Positions 1 through 6,675 are shown, numbered from the stretch's first letter. The stretch is 8,410 nucleotides of DNA from an uncultured Eubacteriales bacterium (GCA_902477055.1 CABSFY010000092.1:1-8410), one strand, 5' to 3'. Translations and numbers: made by a program. The notes: generated by a model from the sequence alone, not told the origin.

Positions 1-464
1 GCCGACGACTCCGACCACGAAAGCACGTCGCCGAGCTTCGGCGTGTTGCCGACCTCGTCCATGTAGCAGGTGCAGGTGAAGGCATCCGGCTCCATGAGGC
101 CGAGCTTTTGGAGCTGGCCTTCGTAATAATCCTGCCGCGTGTACATGAAATGCTTGAACACGAAGTTTTGCAGGAAGCTGCTCGGTACGTTCGGGTCGAG
201 CGGGCGGGGGTCGGCGGAGAATTTCTGCGCCGACACCGCACCGGCATCCAAAAGCTGCTCCATCAGGCTGTAGACCGGGCCGAGCGCCTTGAGTCCGAAG
301 GAGGTGACGAGGTGATTGTACTTGCTGGTCACGGGGACCATTTCGTCTGCGCCGAACAGCTCGCCGTAGCGGACGAGCGTCTGCATGACCTTGGCCATCG
401 TTTCGCCGCGCGAGCCGTTCAGGATGTCCCGCTGCTCCGGCGTGAGCTTCATTTGATATTCCAT
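1..464 (-). CDS. Aconitase X (AcnX/DUF521) family protein, N-terminal part, runs off the window
   Basis: The first 154 codons are visible; the C-terminus lies beyond the left edge. The protein begins MEYQMKLTPEQRDILNGSRG and continues GETMAKVMQTLVRYGELFGA, the usual opening of AcnX large-domain proteins. Near the edge, FTCTCYMDEVGNTPKLGDVL (about 129-148) followed by SWSESS matches the family's TC-x-PY...P-x-x-G-x-x-x-x-WxES region; Cys131 or Cys133 is a candidate iron-sulfur ligand. Known family members are dehydratases: cis-3-hydroxy-L-proline dehydratase in bacteria and phosphomevalonate dehydratase in archaea. The middle (about 45-128) is divergent: where relatives have a Ser-Ala-His motif this one reads VTSKYNH, so the substrate cannot be inherited from characterised members. 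The ATG is 10 nt after the upstream flavoprotein stop. Its AAGGAGG ribosome site (476-470, 5-nt spacing) overlaps that stop codon, implying co-transcription and coupled translation. The family call is fairly secure; the reaction is unknown. Confidence 0.78.
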   Translation of the reverse strand, partial: MEYQMKLTPEQRDILNGSRGETMAKVMQTLVRYGELFGADEMVPVTSKYNHLVTSFGLKALGPVYSLMEQLLDAGAVSAQKFSADPRPLDPNVPSSFLQNFVFKHFMYTRQDYYEGQLQKLGLMEPDAFTCTCYMDEVGNTPKLGDVLSWSESS

Positions 465-474
465 ACCTGCCTCC

Positions 475-2529
475 TTAAATCTTCATGGCTGCCTCGTAGG
501 CATCCCAGATAACGCTGCGCAGGTTGCCGACCTGACGGCAGTCGCCGACGAGCCGGGCCTTTTTCCCGCCGGCGGGCAGCGGCGCGGGGATATAGCCTGC
601 GCAGGAAATGACGCTGTCGCAGGGGAGCTCAAGCACTGCGCCATCCTTCGAGGTGCAGACGATCGCGCCATCGCGCACCTCCTTGAGCGTGGTTTCCAGA
701 TAGACCGGAACCTTGTGCAGCGCGAACCACTCGCGCAGATAGGAGGAGTTGGCGAGGCAAACGCCCTTCTGGCTGACCAGATCGTCCTTCATCTCGACGA
801 TAATGGGCTTCTTGCCCTGCAAGGCCAGCTCATAGGCGATCTCCGAGCCGGTCAGGCCGCCGCCGATGACCGCGACGGTTTCGCCGACCTCGGCCCCGCG
901 CAGATACTGGCAGGCCTCGATCATTTTTTCGTAGCCGGGAACCCGGCGGAGCAGGCGCGGCGTTGCGCCGGTGGCGATAATGACCGGCGACACACGGAGG
1001 TTGGTTAGGTCCTCCACTTCGTCGTTCAGATGGACTTCGATGCCAAGCTCGGTCATCTGGCGACGATACCATGCAAGCAGGTCACGGAGCTTGCCCTTAT
1101 AGGATTCGGCGCTGGCCGCGATGAATGCGCCGCCCAGCTCGCCGCTCTTTTCGTGGATGACCGGCTGATGGCCGCGCAGCTTGAGAACGCGGGCCGCCTC
1201 CATACCGCCGATGCCGCCGCCGATGATATGGACGGTTTTGGGGTCGTTCGTCGGCTTGATGTAATGCTTCCCCCACTGCATGGTTTCGGCGTTGACGGCG
1301 CAGCGGGCCAGATGCAGGCTGTCCGAAAGGTCCTGATCGTTCGGAACGCCCTTGTAATGGCACATATTGAAGCAGCCGTTGTGGCAGAGAATGCAGGGAC
1401 GAATCTCCTCCTCACGGCCTTCTTGTAATTTTACGATCCACTGCTGATCGGCGAGGAACGGACGGGCAAAGCCCGCGCCGTCCAGATGCCCGGCGGCGAT
1501 GGAATCGGCGGCGACGCGTGGGTCCATGCGTCCGGCGCAGATGACGGGGATATCCACGAAATTTTTGATATGCTCCACGTCGGCAAGGTTGCAGTTTTCC
1601 GGCATATAGACCGGCGGATGCGCCCAGTACCATGCGTCGTAGGTGCCGTTGTCGCAGTTGAGACAGTCGTAGCCCGCGTCCTGCAAGTACTTTGCAGCGC
1701 GTTCGGACTCGGCCATATCGCGTCCGGCCTCGACGTAGTCCTCGCCGGGCAGCGCACCCTGGCGGAAGCCCTTGGTCTTGGACAGTACACTGTAGCGCAG
1801 GGAAACGGGGAAGTCCTTGCCGCAGGCAGCCTTAATGGCTTGCACGATCTCGACGGCGAAGCGGTAGCGGTTTTCAAACGAGCCGCCGTATTCGTCCGTG
1901 CGCTTGTTGACGTACAGCAGCGTGAATTGATCGAGCAGATAGCCCTCGTGAACGGCATGGACCTCCACGCCGTCCACGCCCGCGTCCTGCAACAGCTTTG
2001 CGCTCTGCGCGAAGGCATCGACGAACTGATGAATCTCCTCCACCGTCATCTCGCGGGAGGGGAGCTTGTCCGACCAGCGGTTCGGGGAGGGACTGGCGGA
2101 GGCGGTGATCTTGTCGAGGTCCATGACGGGCTTGCTCACGACGCGCAGGAATTTGTTGTTGTAGAGCGTTTCCATCATTTTGCTGACGGTGAACGAGCGG
2201 CCAAAGCCCGCCGTGAGCTGGACGAACAGCTTCGCGCCGGTCTTGTGGAATTCGGGCATCCACTTTTTGAGATCGGCGTACATTTTCTTGTTTTTGTGCA
2301 GCCACTGGCCGAACATGGGGTTGTAGACGGGCTGGCAGCCGGGCATGACCAGCCCCGCGCCATTTTTCGCGACCTCCAGAATGAAGTGCGCGCCGTCCTT
2401 ATCGAAGTGGTTCTTCTCCATCCAGCCGAACAGGTCCGTTCCGCCCATGCTCGTCAGGACAAAGCGATTTTTGATTTCGCAGGTTCCGATCTTCCATGGC
2501 GTGAACAGCGGGGAAAGCCGTTGATCCAT
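475..2529 (-). CDS. NADH:flavin oxidoreductase, Old Yellow Enzyme / 2,4-dienoyl-CoA reductase / BaiCD-like, 684 aa
   Basis: A multidomain flavo-iron-sulfur ene-reductase. Residues about 1-370 form the FMN TIM barrel: PLFTPWKIGTCEIKNRFVL at the N-terminus, QLTAGFGR (104-111), and VEVHAVHEGYLLDQF (188-202) with His191, His194 and probable proton donor Tyr197, then TDEYGGSFENRYRF (211-224). Iron-sulfur cysteines are C379-x2-C382-x3-C386, with C410 (ARCAVN) the likely fourth ligand. A first Rossmann motif IIGGGIGGMEAA lies at 435-446, a second VIGGGLTGSEIA at 554-565, and the FAD-end VGDCRQVG at 661-668. Length and domain order match FadH, enoate reductase and bile-acid BaiCD/BaiH; the HEGYLLDQF wording is closest to the BaiCD side in my recollection. 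Relatives reduce C=C bonds conjugated to a carboxylate or CoA thioester using NAD(P)H; this substrate is unknown. ATG is preceded by CGGAGG. It follows a tRNA-Arg and precedes an aconitase-X gene by 10 nt, probably in one operon. Confidence 0.93.
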   Translation of the reverse strand: MDQRLSPLFTPWKIGTCEIKNRFVLTSMGGTDLFGWMEKNHFDKDGAHFILEVAKNGAGLVMPGCQPVYNPMFGQWLHKNKKMYADLKKWMPEFHKTGAKLFVQLTAGFGRSFTVSKMMETLYNNKFLRVVSKPVMDLDKITASASPSPNRWSDKLPSREMTVEEIHQFVDAFAQSAKLLQDAGVDGVEVHAVHEGYLLDQFTLLYVNKRTDEYGGSFENRYRFAVEIVQAIKAACGKDFPVSLRYSVLSKTKGFRQGALPGEDYVEAGRDMAESERAAKYLQDAGYDCLNCDNGTYDAWYWAHPPVYMPENCNLADVEHIKNFVDIPVICAGRMDPRVAADSIAAGHLDGAGFARPFLADQQWIVKLQEGREEEIRPCILCHNGCFNMCHYKGVPNDQDLSDSLHLARCAVNAETMQWGKHYIKPTNDPKTVHIIGGGIGGMEAARVLKLRGHQPVIHEKSGELGGAFIAASAESYKGKLRDLLAWYRRQMTELGIEVHLNDEVEDLTNLRVSPVIIATGATPRLLRRVPGYEKMIEACQYLRGAEVGETVAVIGGGLTGSEIAYELALQGKKPIIVEMKDDLVSQKGVCLANSSYLREWFALHKVPVYLETTLKEVRDGAIVCTSKDGAVLELPCDSVISCAGYIPAPLPAGGKKARLVGDCRQVGNLRSVIWDAYEAAMKI

Positions 2530-2547
2530 TGTAATTACCTCCGTTTT

Positions 2548-2576
2548 AATTTCTGTGAGTTCGGATTGGTTGTCAA
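2548..2576 (-). promoter_or_regulatory. Possible promoter of the flavoprotein/aconitase-X module
   Basis: Reading the minus strand, a perfect TTGACA (2576-2571) is followed after 17 nt by GAAATT (2553-2548), which matches only 3 of 6 positions of TATAAT. The start point expected from this -10 (about 2541) would fall inside the GGAGG ribosome site (2542-2538), which argues against this exact assignment. The promoter may use a shifted -10, or the genes may depend on readthrough past the tRNA. Low confidence. Confidence 0.25.
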
Positions 2577-2590
2577 ACTGCCGGGATTGA

Positions 2591-2630
2591 AGTTAAGAAA
2601 CCCGTTTTCCGCAAAAGGCCGAAAACGGGT
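2591..2630 (-). terminator. Probable intrinsic terminator after tRNA-Arg
   Basis: A perfect 10-bp inverted repeat, ACCCGTTTTC (2600-2609) and GAAAACGGGT (2621-2630), encloses an 11-nt loop. On the minus strand the stem is followed by TTCTTAACTT, giving a run TTTCTTAACTT counting the last stem T. It sits about 50 nt beyond the tRNA 3' end and just before the flavoprotein gene, so it would separate the housekeeping transcript from the metabolic module. The T-run is interrupted, so strength is uncertain. The plus-strand side (GGTGGAC) has no T-run, so it is not bidirectional. Confidence 0.5.
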
Positions 2631-2646
2631 GGTGGACATCGGTACG

Positions 2647-2669
2647 GTGGCTGCGGCGACGCAGCCCAC
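2647..2669 (-). other. Stable hairpin just downstream of tRNA-Arg
   Basis: GGCTGCG (2649-2655) pairs with CGCAGCC (2660-2666) around a 4-nt loop. The stem extends by two pairs (2647-2648 with 2668-2669) if one base is bulged. The plus-strand loop is GCGA in G/C context, a GNRA tetraloop; the minus-strand loop is TCGC. It begins 11 nt past the encoded CCA. No T-run follows, so a role in 3' trimming of the tRNA precursor is more likely than termination. Inference only. Confidence 0.35.
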
Positions 2670-2680
2670 GGCCGACAAGC

Positions 2681-2757
2681 TGGCACGCCCGGCGCGATTC
2701 GAACGCGCGACCTTCCGCTTAGGAGGCGGATGCTCTATCCGGCTGAGCTACGGGCGC
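2681..2757 (-). tRNA. tRNA-Arg (anticodon CCT), CCA encoded
   Basis: All four arms fold. The acceptor is GCGCCCG with CGGGCGT, seven pairs of which the first is a G1-U72 wobble. The D arm is GCTC/GAGC with a 9-nt loop. The anticodon stem is TCCGC/GCGGA with loop CTCCTAA, giving anticodon CCT (2723-2721), which reads the AGG arginine codon. The variable region is AGGTC, and the T arm is GCGCG-TTCGAAT-CGCGC. The discriminator base is G73, followed by an encoded CCA (2683-2681). Total length with CCA is 77 nt. It lies 59 nt after the ftsH stop on the same strand. I see no convincing promoter in that gap, so it may be processed from the ftsH transcript or use a promoter inside ftsH. Confidence 0.95.
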
Positions 2758-2772
2758 ATATGGAAGGAAGTG

Positions 2773-2802
2773 GCTTCCGGGCCGCGGGAGTGACCCGGAA
2801 GC
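2773..2802 (-). other. Hairpin between ftsH and tRNA-Arg
   Basis: GCTTCCGGG (2773-2781) and CCCGGAAGC (2794-2802) form a perfect 9-bp stem with a 12-nt loop, starting 15 nt past the ftsH stop. On the minus strand it is followed by CACTTCCTTCC, without a T-run. It is therefore a poor intrinsic terminator and more probably a 3'-end stabilising or processing hairpin between the protease message and the tRNA. Confidence 0.45.
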
Positions 2803-2816
2803 ATAAGATTGAGGTG

Positions 2817-4769
2817 TTACTGCGCGTCGGGAGCGGCGCTGGCCGAAGCGGATGGGTTGTCCGGCGTATCCTGCGGATGCTCAGCCGGTTCGGCGGGCTG
2901 CTGCGGGTTGGCGACCGGGGCAAAGAAGCTCTCGGCCTCGCCGGGAATCGGCTCGCCCTTCATGCAGGCCTCGAATTGGCCGCGGCTCATAGTTTCGTGA
3001 GCCAGCAGGAACTCCGCGATCCGGTCCAGCTTGTCGAGGTTGGCGGTGAGCAGCTCCGTGCAGCGGGTGTAGGCCTCATTGACCTCGCGGCGAATTTCGT
3101 CGTCAATCTCGGCACCGGTCTGCTCGGAGTAGGATTTGGTGCGCTCATAGTCGCGGCCGACGAAAATCTCCCCGCCATTATCGAACGATACCGCGCCGAT
3201 GCGTTCGCTCATGCCGAAGCGGGCGACCATATCATGCGCAAGGGCAGTGGCCCGCTGGAGGTCGTTCGACGCGCCGGTGGAAATATCCTTGAATTCCAGC
3301 TGTTCGGCGACGCGTCCGCCCAACAGGGCGACGATCTCCTCGCGCATCTGATTGCGGGTCAAGTTCAGATCGTCCTGCTCCGGCAGGCTGACGGTCATGC
3401 CGAGCGTCCGGCCGCGGGAAACGATGGTAATCTGATGGACGGGGTCCTGCGTGGGCAAAAAGTACATTGCGACGGCATGACCGGCTTCATGATAGGCGGT
3501 CGTGCGAAGCTCATAGGCCGAGCGGACGAGCGAGCGCTTTTCCGGACCGGCAATGACCTTCAAAATCGCGTTTTCGATGGTTTTCATATTGATGACGGGC
3601 GCGTTGTTTCGTGCGGCGGCCAGTGCGGCCTCGTTGAGCAGATTCGCAAGATCTGCGCCGGTAAAGCCGCCGGTCGCGCGGGCAATGACCTTGAGATCGA
3701 CGTCCTCGGCCAGCAGCTTGTTGCGCGCGTGAACCTTGAGGATTGCCTCGCGCCCTCTGCTGTCGGGCGCACTGACATAGATCTGGCGATCGAAGCGCCC
3801 CGGCCGGAGCAGCGCGGGGTCGAGAATGTCCTGACGATTGGTCGCCGCCATGACGATGACGCCGGCATTGCTGCCGAAGCCGTCCATTTCGACCAGAAGC
3901 TGGTTGAGCGTTTGCTCGCGCTCGTCATGCCCGCCGCCGAGACCGGCGCCGCGGCGGCGGCCGACGGCATCGATCTCGTCGATAAAGACGATCGTAGGCG
4001 CACCCTTCTTGGCCTGCTCGAACAGGTCGCGGACGCGGCTTGCACCGACGCCGACGTACAGCTCAACGAAGTCGGAGCCGGAGATCGACAAAAACTGCAC
4101 ACCGGCCTCGCCCGCAACGGCCTTGGCCAACAACGTTTTTCCCGTGCCCGGCGGGCCGACGAGCAGAACGCCCTTCGGAATTTTCGCGCCGAGGCGGCTG
4201 TATTTCTTCGGATCGCGCAGGAAATCGACGATCTCCTGCAGCTCGGCCTTTTCCTCGTCCGCGCCTGCGACATCCGCGAAGGTCACGCGCTCCGGCGTAC
4301 CGGTGCGGATATTGGCGCGGCCGAATTTCGGCGCACCGCCCGCTCCGCCGCCGCCGGCGCGAAGCATCAGGAAGTACATCAGGAAAACCAGCAGCACGAG
4401 CATGAGGAAATAGGGCAGAAGCTGTAAATACCAGGGAACCGTCGAGGCTGGGATGAAGTCGAACGACTCGATCACGCCATCGTCCTTCTGCTTGAGGTAG
4501 TAGTCGCTGAGATCCCCGCGGAACATTTCCTCGTCGGCCAGCTCATGCTGGTACTTTTCGACACCGTTTTCGTCCGGCTCACGCAGCGTCAGGGTCAGAA
4601 CACCGTCCTTCACGGTGAAGGAACGGATCTTCTCCTCCTGAAACAGGGATCGGACCGTGGAATAGTCGATCTTTGGCGGGCCGCTCGGCGAAAACAGCGT
4701 AAAGCACAGGTAAAGCACCAGGCCGAACAACAGGACATAGATCAACAGGTTGATACGTGACTTGTTCAA
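2817..4769 (-). CDS. ftsH: ATP-dependent zinc metalloprotease FtsH, 650 aa
   Basis: A membrane-anchored hexameric AAA+ protease that unfolds and degrades damaged or unassembled membrane proteins and short-lived regulators. A first membrane helix spans about 6-26, followed by an extracytoplasmic domain to about 110, a second helix at about 113-136, and a Gly-rich linker (139-145). The AAA+ module has Walker A GPPGTGKT (205-212), the pore loop aromatic at Tyr238 in LYVGVG, Walker B VFIDEID (261-267), and RPGRFDR (322-328) carrying the arginine finger. The protease domain has the zinc motif HEAGH (427-431), Glu428 as catalytic base, and probable third ligand Asp503 in GASNDLQRA. All key residues are intact. 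The tail from about 619 is a low-complexity Pro/Ala/Ser/Asp stretch, typical of variable FtsH C-termini. The start is TTG: an in-frame TAG lies five codons upstream and no ATG precedes the first helix. The gene is 21 nt after hpt. Confidence 0.97.
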   Translation of the reverse strand: MNKSRINLLIYVLLFGLVLYLCFTLFSPSGPPKIDYSTVRSLFQEEKIRSFTVKDGVLTLTLREPDENGVEKYQHELADEEMFRGDLSDYYLKQKDDGVIESFDFIPASTVPWYLQLLPYFLMLVLLVFLMYFLMLRAGGGGAGGAPKFGRANIRTGTPERVTFADVAGADEEKAELQEIVDFLRDPKKYSRLGAKIPKGVLLVGPPGTGKTLLAKAVAGEAGVQFLSISGSDFVELYVGVGASRVRDLFEQAKKGAPTIVFIDEIDAVGRRRGAGLGGGHDEREQTLNQLLVEMDGFGSNAGVIVMAATNRQDILDPALLRPGRFDRQIYVSAPDSRGREAILKVHARNKLLAEDVDLKVIARATGGFTGADLANLLNEAALAAARNNAPVINMKTIENAILKVIAGPEKRSLVRSAYELRTTAYHEAGHAVAMYFLPTQDPVHQITIVSRGRTLGMTVSLPEQDDLNLTRNQMREEIVALLGGRVAEQLEFKDISTGASNDLQRATALAHDMVARFGMSERIGAVSFDNGGEIFVGRDYERTKSYSEQTGAEIDDEIRREVNEAYTRCTELLTANLDKLDRIAEFLLAHETMSRGQFEACMKGEPIPGEAESFFAPVANPQQPAEPAEHPQDTPDNPSASASAAPDAQ

Positions 4770-4783
4770 AAAAGAAACCCTCT
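4767..4783 (-). promoter_or_regulatory. Ribosome binding site and TTG start of ftsH
   Basis: AGAGGG (4783-4778) is followed by an 8-nt pyrimidine-rich spacer and TTG (4769-4767), then AAC AAG TCA. This spacing is right for initiation. The preceding in-frame codons are AGG GTT TCT TTT, after a TAG, so there is no ATG choice. The first internal Met with any context is about residue 83, beyond the first membrane helix. The weak start codon could set FtsH synthesis low relative to hpt. Confidence 0.7.
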
Positions 4784-4790
4784 ACTTAAA

Positions 4791-5330
4791 TTACTTGGAG
4801 TAGACCTCCGGCTTCAGCACGCCGATGAAGGGCAGGTTGCGGTAGAACTCCTGATAGTCCAGACCGAAGCCGACGACGAATTCATTCGGGATGGTAAAGC
4901 CGATATAGTCCGCATAGACATCGACCTTGCGGCGCTCGGGCTTATCGAGGAGAGTGCAGATTTTCAGAGAAGCCGGCTCCATGGCCAGCAGATGCTCCCG
5001 AACGAACTCCAGCGTCAGGCCGGTGTCGAGAATATCTTCCAGAATGACGACGTGACGGCCCTTGATGTCGCAGCTCACGTCCTTGAGCAGCTTAACCGTG
5101 CCGCTGGTGGTCGTGCCGGAACCGTAGGACGACACCGCCATGAACTCATACTGGCAGCGGATGGGGGTGGCACGCACCATGTCGGTAAAGAAATTGACCA
5201 CGCCCTTGAGAACGCCGACGAAAATCGGGTCCTTATCGGCATAGTCCGCCGCAACCTGTTGGCCAAGCTCGGCGATCCTTTTTTGCAGCTCTTCCTCGGA
5301 AATCAGAACGCGCGCGATGTCTTGATTCAT
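4791..5330 (-). CDS. hpt: Hypoxanthine phosphoribosyltransferase, 179 aa
   Basis: A cytosolic purine-salvage enzyme that transfers the 5-phosphoribosyl group of PRPP to hypoxanthine (often also guanine), giving IMP (or GMP). The PRPP-binding signature VVILEDILDTGLTL lies at 94-107, with the acidic pair Glu98-Asp99. The diphosphate-binding LKG is at 41-43 and the flexible active-site loop SSYGSGTTTSG at 67-77. The purine-binding region has DKPERR (129-134) and a C-terminal VDVYADYIGFTIPNEFVVGF block typical of bacterial Hpt. The length is normal. The ATG is 1 nt after the tilS stop, and its GAGGAG ribosome site (5343-5338, 7-nt spacing) lies inside the last tilS codons, so translation is probably coupled. 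The tilS-hpt-ftsH order is the same as in Bacillus, where TilS and HprT have been reported to act together on ftsH transcription; whether that applies here is unknown. Confidence 0.97.
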   Translation of the reverse strand: MNQDIARVLISEEELQKRIAELGQQVAADYADKDPIFVGVLKGVVNFFTDMVRATPIRCQYEFMAVSSYGSGTTTSGTVKLLKDVSCDIKGRHVVILEDILDTGLTLEFVREHLLAMEPASLKICTLLDKPERRKVDVYADYIGFTIPNEFVVGFGLDYQEFYRNLPFIGVLKPEVYSK

Positions 5331-5331
5331 G

Positions 5332-6675
5332 TTACATCTCCTCTTTCTCTATACAGATCAGCAGGGCGGGCTGCCCCTCCTCTGCCGCGCAGGCGTGGTT
5401 GACACCCACGCCGCTGACACCCAGAAGCACATCGCCTGCGGCGATCACCGCCATGCGATCCCGTTCTGGCCGGGGGACCTTTCGATCGATGAGCAGCTTT
5501 TTCAGGGACCTTGTGTGGCCGCTGCGCAGGGTCAGAGCGTCGCCGGTCCGGCGGGGACGTGCTTGCAGGATACTTTGCGTTATCATACCATATTTCACCG
5601 CAAAATGAAAAGGGGTATTTGTACTTTTTTTATAAATTTCTTCCATTTCACAGAAAATTTTCAGCCCGATCGACGGAAGCTCGGTCACACCCGGAACGGT
5701 CAAAGCGGTCGGGGCAAATTGACATTCTATTTCGCGGATGACGGAAACGGTATCATAGTTCCGCTGTGCAGTCCAGCCGCCGGGGAGCGCGGCCTGCGCC
5801 GAGGGGTTGGGGGAGGCGAGCAGGGCCTCCAGCGCGGCAATGTGGCGCTGCGAAACGTCCTGCGGCAGAAAGCGTGCGGTCAGCAGGCGCAGCGCCCGTC
5901 TGCGCAGCACCGGCGGTGCGCCGCTCAGCGGGGCGATGCGCCATACGTCCGGCGCCGCTGCGGCACTTTGCAGCACCTGCGCGGCAAGGCCGTCCAAAAA
6001 GGCATCCTCCTCGCGCAGCAGCGTCGTTGTCGAAAGCACCTGCGCCGAAAGCGCCGGGGCCTCCTGCCGCAGCAGGGGAATGACGCACTGCCGCAGCCGA
6101 TTGCGGCGGCAGTCGGGCAGGGAATTGGTGGAGTCCTCGACCCAGAAATGGCCGGTTTCCTGCAAATACGCGACTGCCTGCTCATGCGTTATACACAGCA
6201 GCGGGCGGACGAGTGTTCCGCGTTTTGGCGGGATGCCGCAAAGCCCGCGCAGACCGCTGCCGCGCATAAGATGCAGCAGGACGGTTTCGACGGCATCGTC
6301 CGCCGTGTGCGCCGTCGCCAGCTTGTCGTGGGGGAGGGAGGAGAGAAATTCATAGCGCTTCTCCCGCGCGGCGGTTTCTATGGAAAGACCGGACTCGGCG
6401 GCATAGGCGGCTACATCGGCCCGGCCGACGGCCAGCGGGATGTTCAGCTCGGCGCAGAGCGCACGAACGAACGTCTCGTCGCGGTCAGCCTCCGTACCGC
6501 GCAGGCCGTGATGGAAATGCGCTGCGCTGAGCGTGATGCCGAGCTCGGCCTGTAAAGAATGCAGACACCACAGCATACCCGTGGAGTCTGCACCGCCGGA
6601 AACCGCGCAGAGCACCCGGTCGCCCGGCGCAAAAAGCTGTTCACGGCGACACCAGCGCAGCACCTCAGCCCTCAT
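5332..6675 (-). CDS. tilS: tRNA(Ile)-lysidine synthetase TilS, 447 aa
   Basis: It attaches lysine to C34 of tRNA-Ile(CAU), using ATP, so that the anticodon reads AUA and the tRNA is charged with isoleucine; essential in most bacteria. The N-terminal PP-loop ATPase has SGGADS at 26-31, then FHHGLRGTEADRDE (54-67), the motif TAHTADDAVETVLLHLMRGS (121-140) and VEDSTN (179-184) with RNRLR (191-195). The C-terminal substrate domain has RPRRTGDALTL (373-383) and KKLLIDRKVPRPERDRM (392-408). I chose the ATG at 6675, preceded by GGGAG (10-nt spacing), because it gives the normal family length and begins just before the PP-loop region. The frame stays open a further 81 codons upstream, but that part overlaps dnaB. 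The start overlaps the dnaB stop by 11 nt. The stretch around residues 343-368 is encoded by unusually AT-rich DNA. Confidence 0.95.
   Translation of the reverse strand: MRAEVLRWCRREQLFAPGDRVLCAVSGGADSTGMLWCLHSLQAELGITLSAAHFHHGLRGTEADRDETFVRALCAELNIPLAVGRADVAAYAAESGLSIETAAREKRYEFLSSLPHDKLATAHTADDAVETVLLHLMRGSGLRGLCGIPPKRGTLVRPLLCITHEQAVAYLQETGHFWVEDSTNSLPDCRRNRLRQCVIPLLRQEAPALSAQVLSTTTLLREEDAFLDGLAAQVLQSAAAAPDVWRIAPLSGAPPVLRRRALRLLTARFLPQDVSQRHIAALEALLASPNPSAQAALPGGWTAQRNYDTVSVIREIECQFAPTALTVPGVTELPSIGLKIFCEMEEIYKKSTNTPFHFAVKYGMITQSILQARPRRTGDALTLRSGHTRSLKKLLIDRKVPRPERDRMAVIAAGDVLLGVSGVGVNHACAAEEGQPALLICIEKEEM

Noticed and set aside
475..2529. Naming the flavoprotein fadH or baiCD outright
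   Set aside because: Domain order fits both, but substrate cannot be read from the sequence. The longer Cys spacing and the AcnX neighbour fit neither a fatty-acid nor a bile-acid operon.
2647..2669. Hairpin after tRNA-Arg considered as a terminator
   Set aside because: No T-run follows it on either strand; the better terminator candidate is the next hairpin at 2600-2630.
1486..2793. 435-codon plus-strand frame opposite the flavoprotein and across the tRNA
   Set aside because: It spans a coding antisense region, an intergenic gap and a tRNA. The translation resembles no family and is best explained as a GC-rich shadow.
2730..4427. 565-codon open frame on the plus strand opposite ftsH
   Set aside because: It is antisense to an intact, motif-complete FtsH and runs through the tRNA gene. 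High GC keeps antisense frames open; no recognisable domain or ribosome site is present.
5329..6555. 408-codon plus-strand frame opposite tilS
   Set aside because: It is antisense to a full-length TilS with all motifs, and its peptide is low-complexity Arg/Gln/Gly-rich without domain features.
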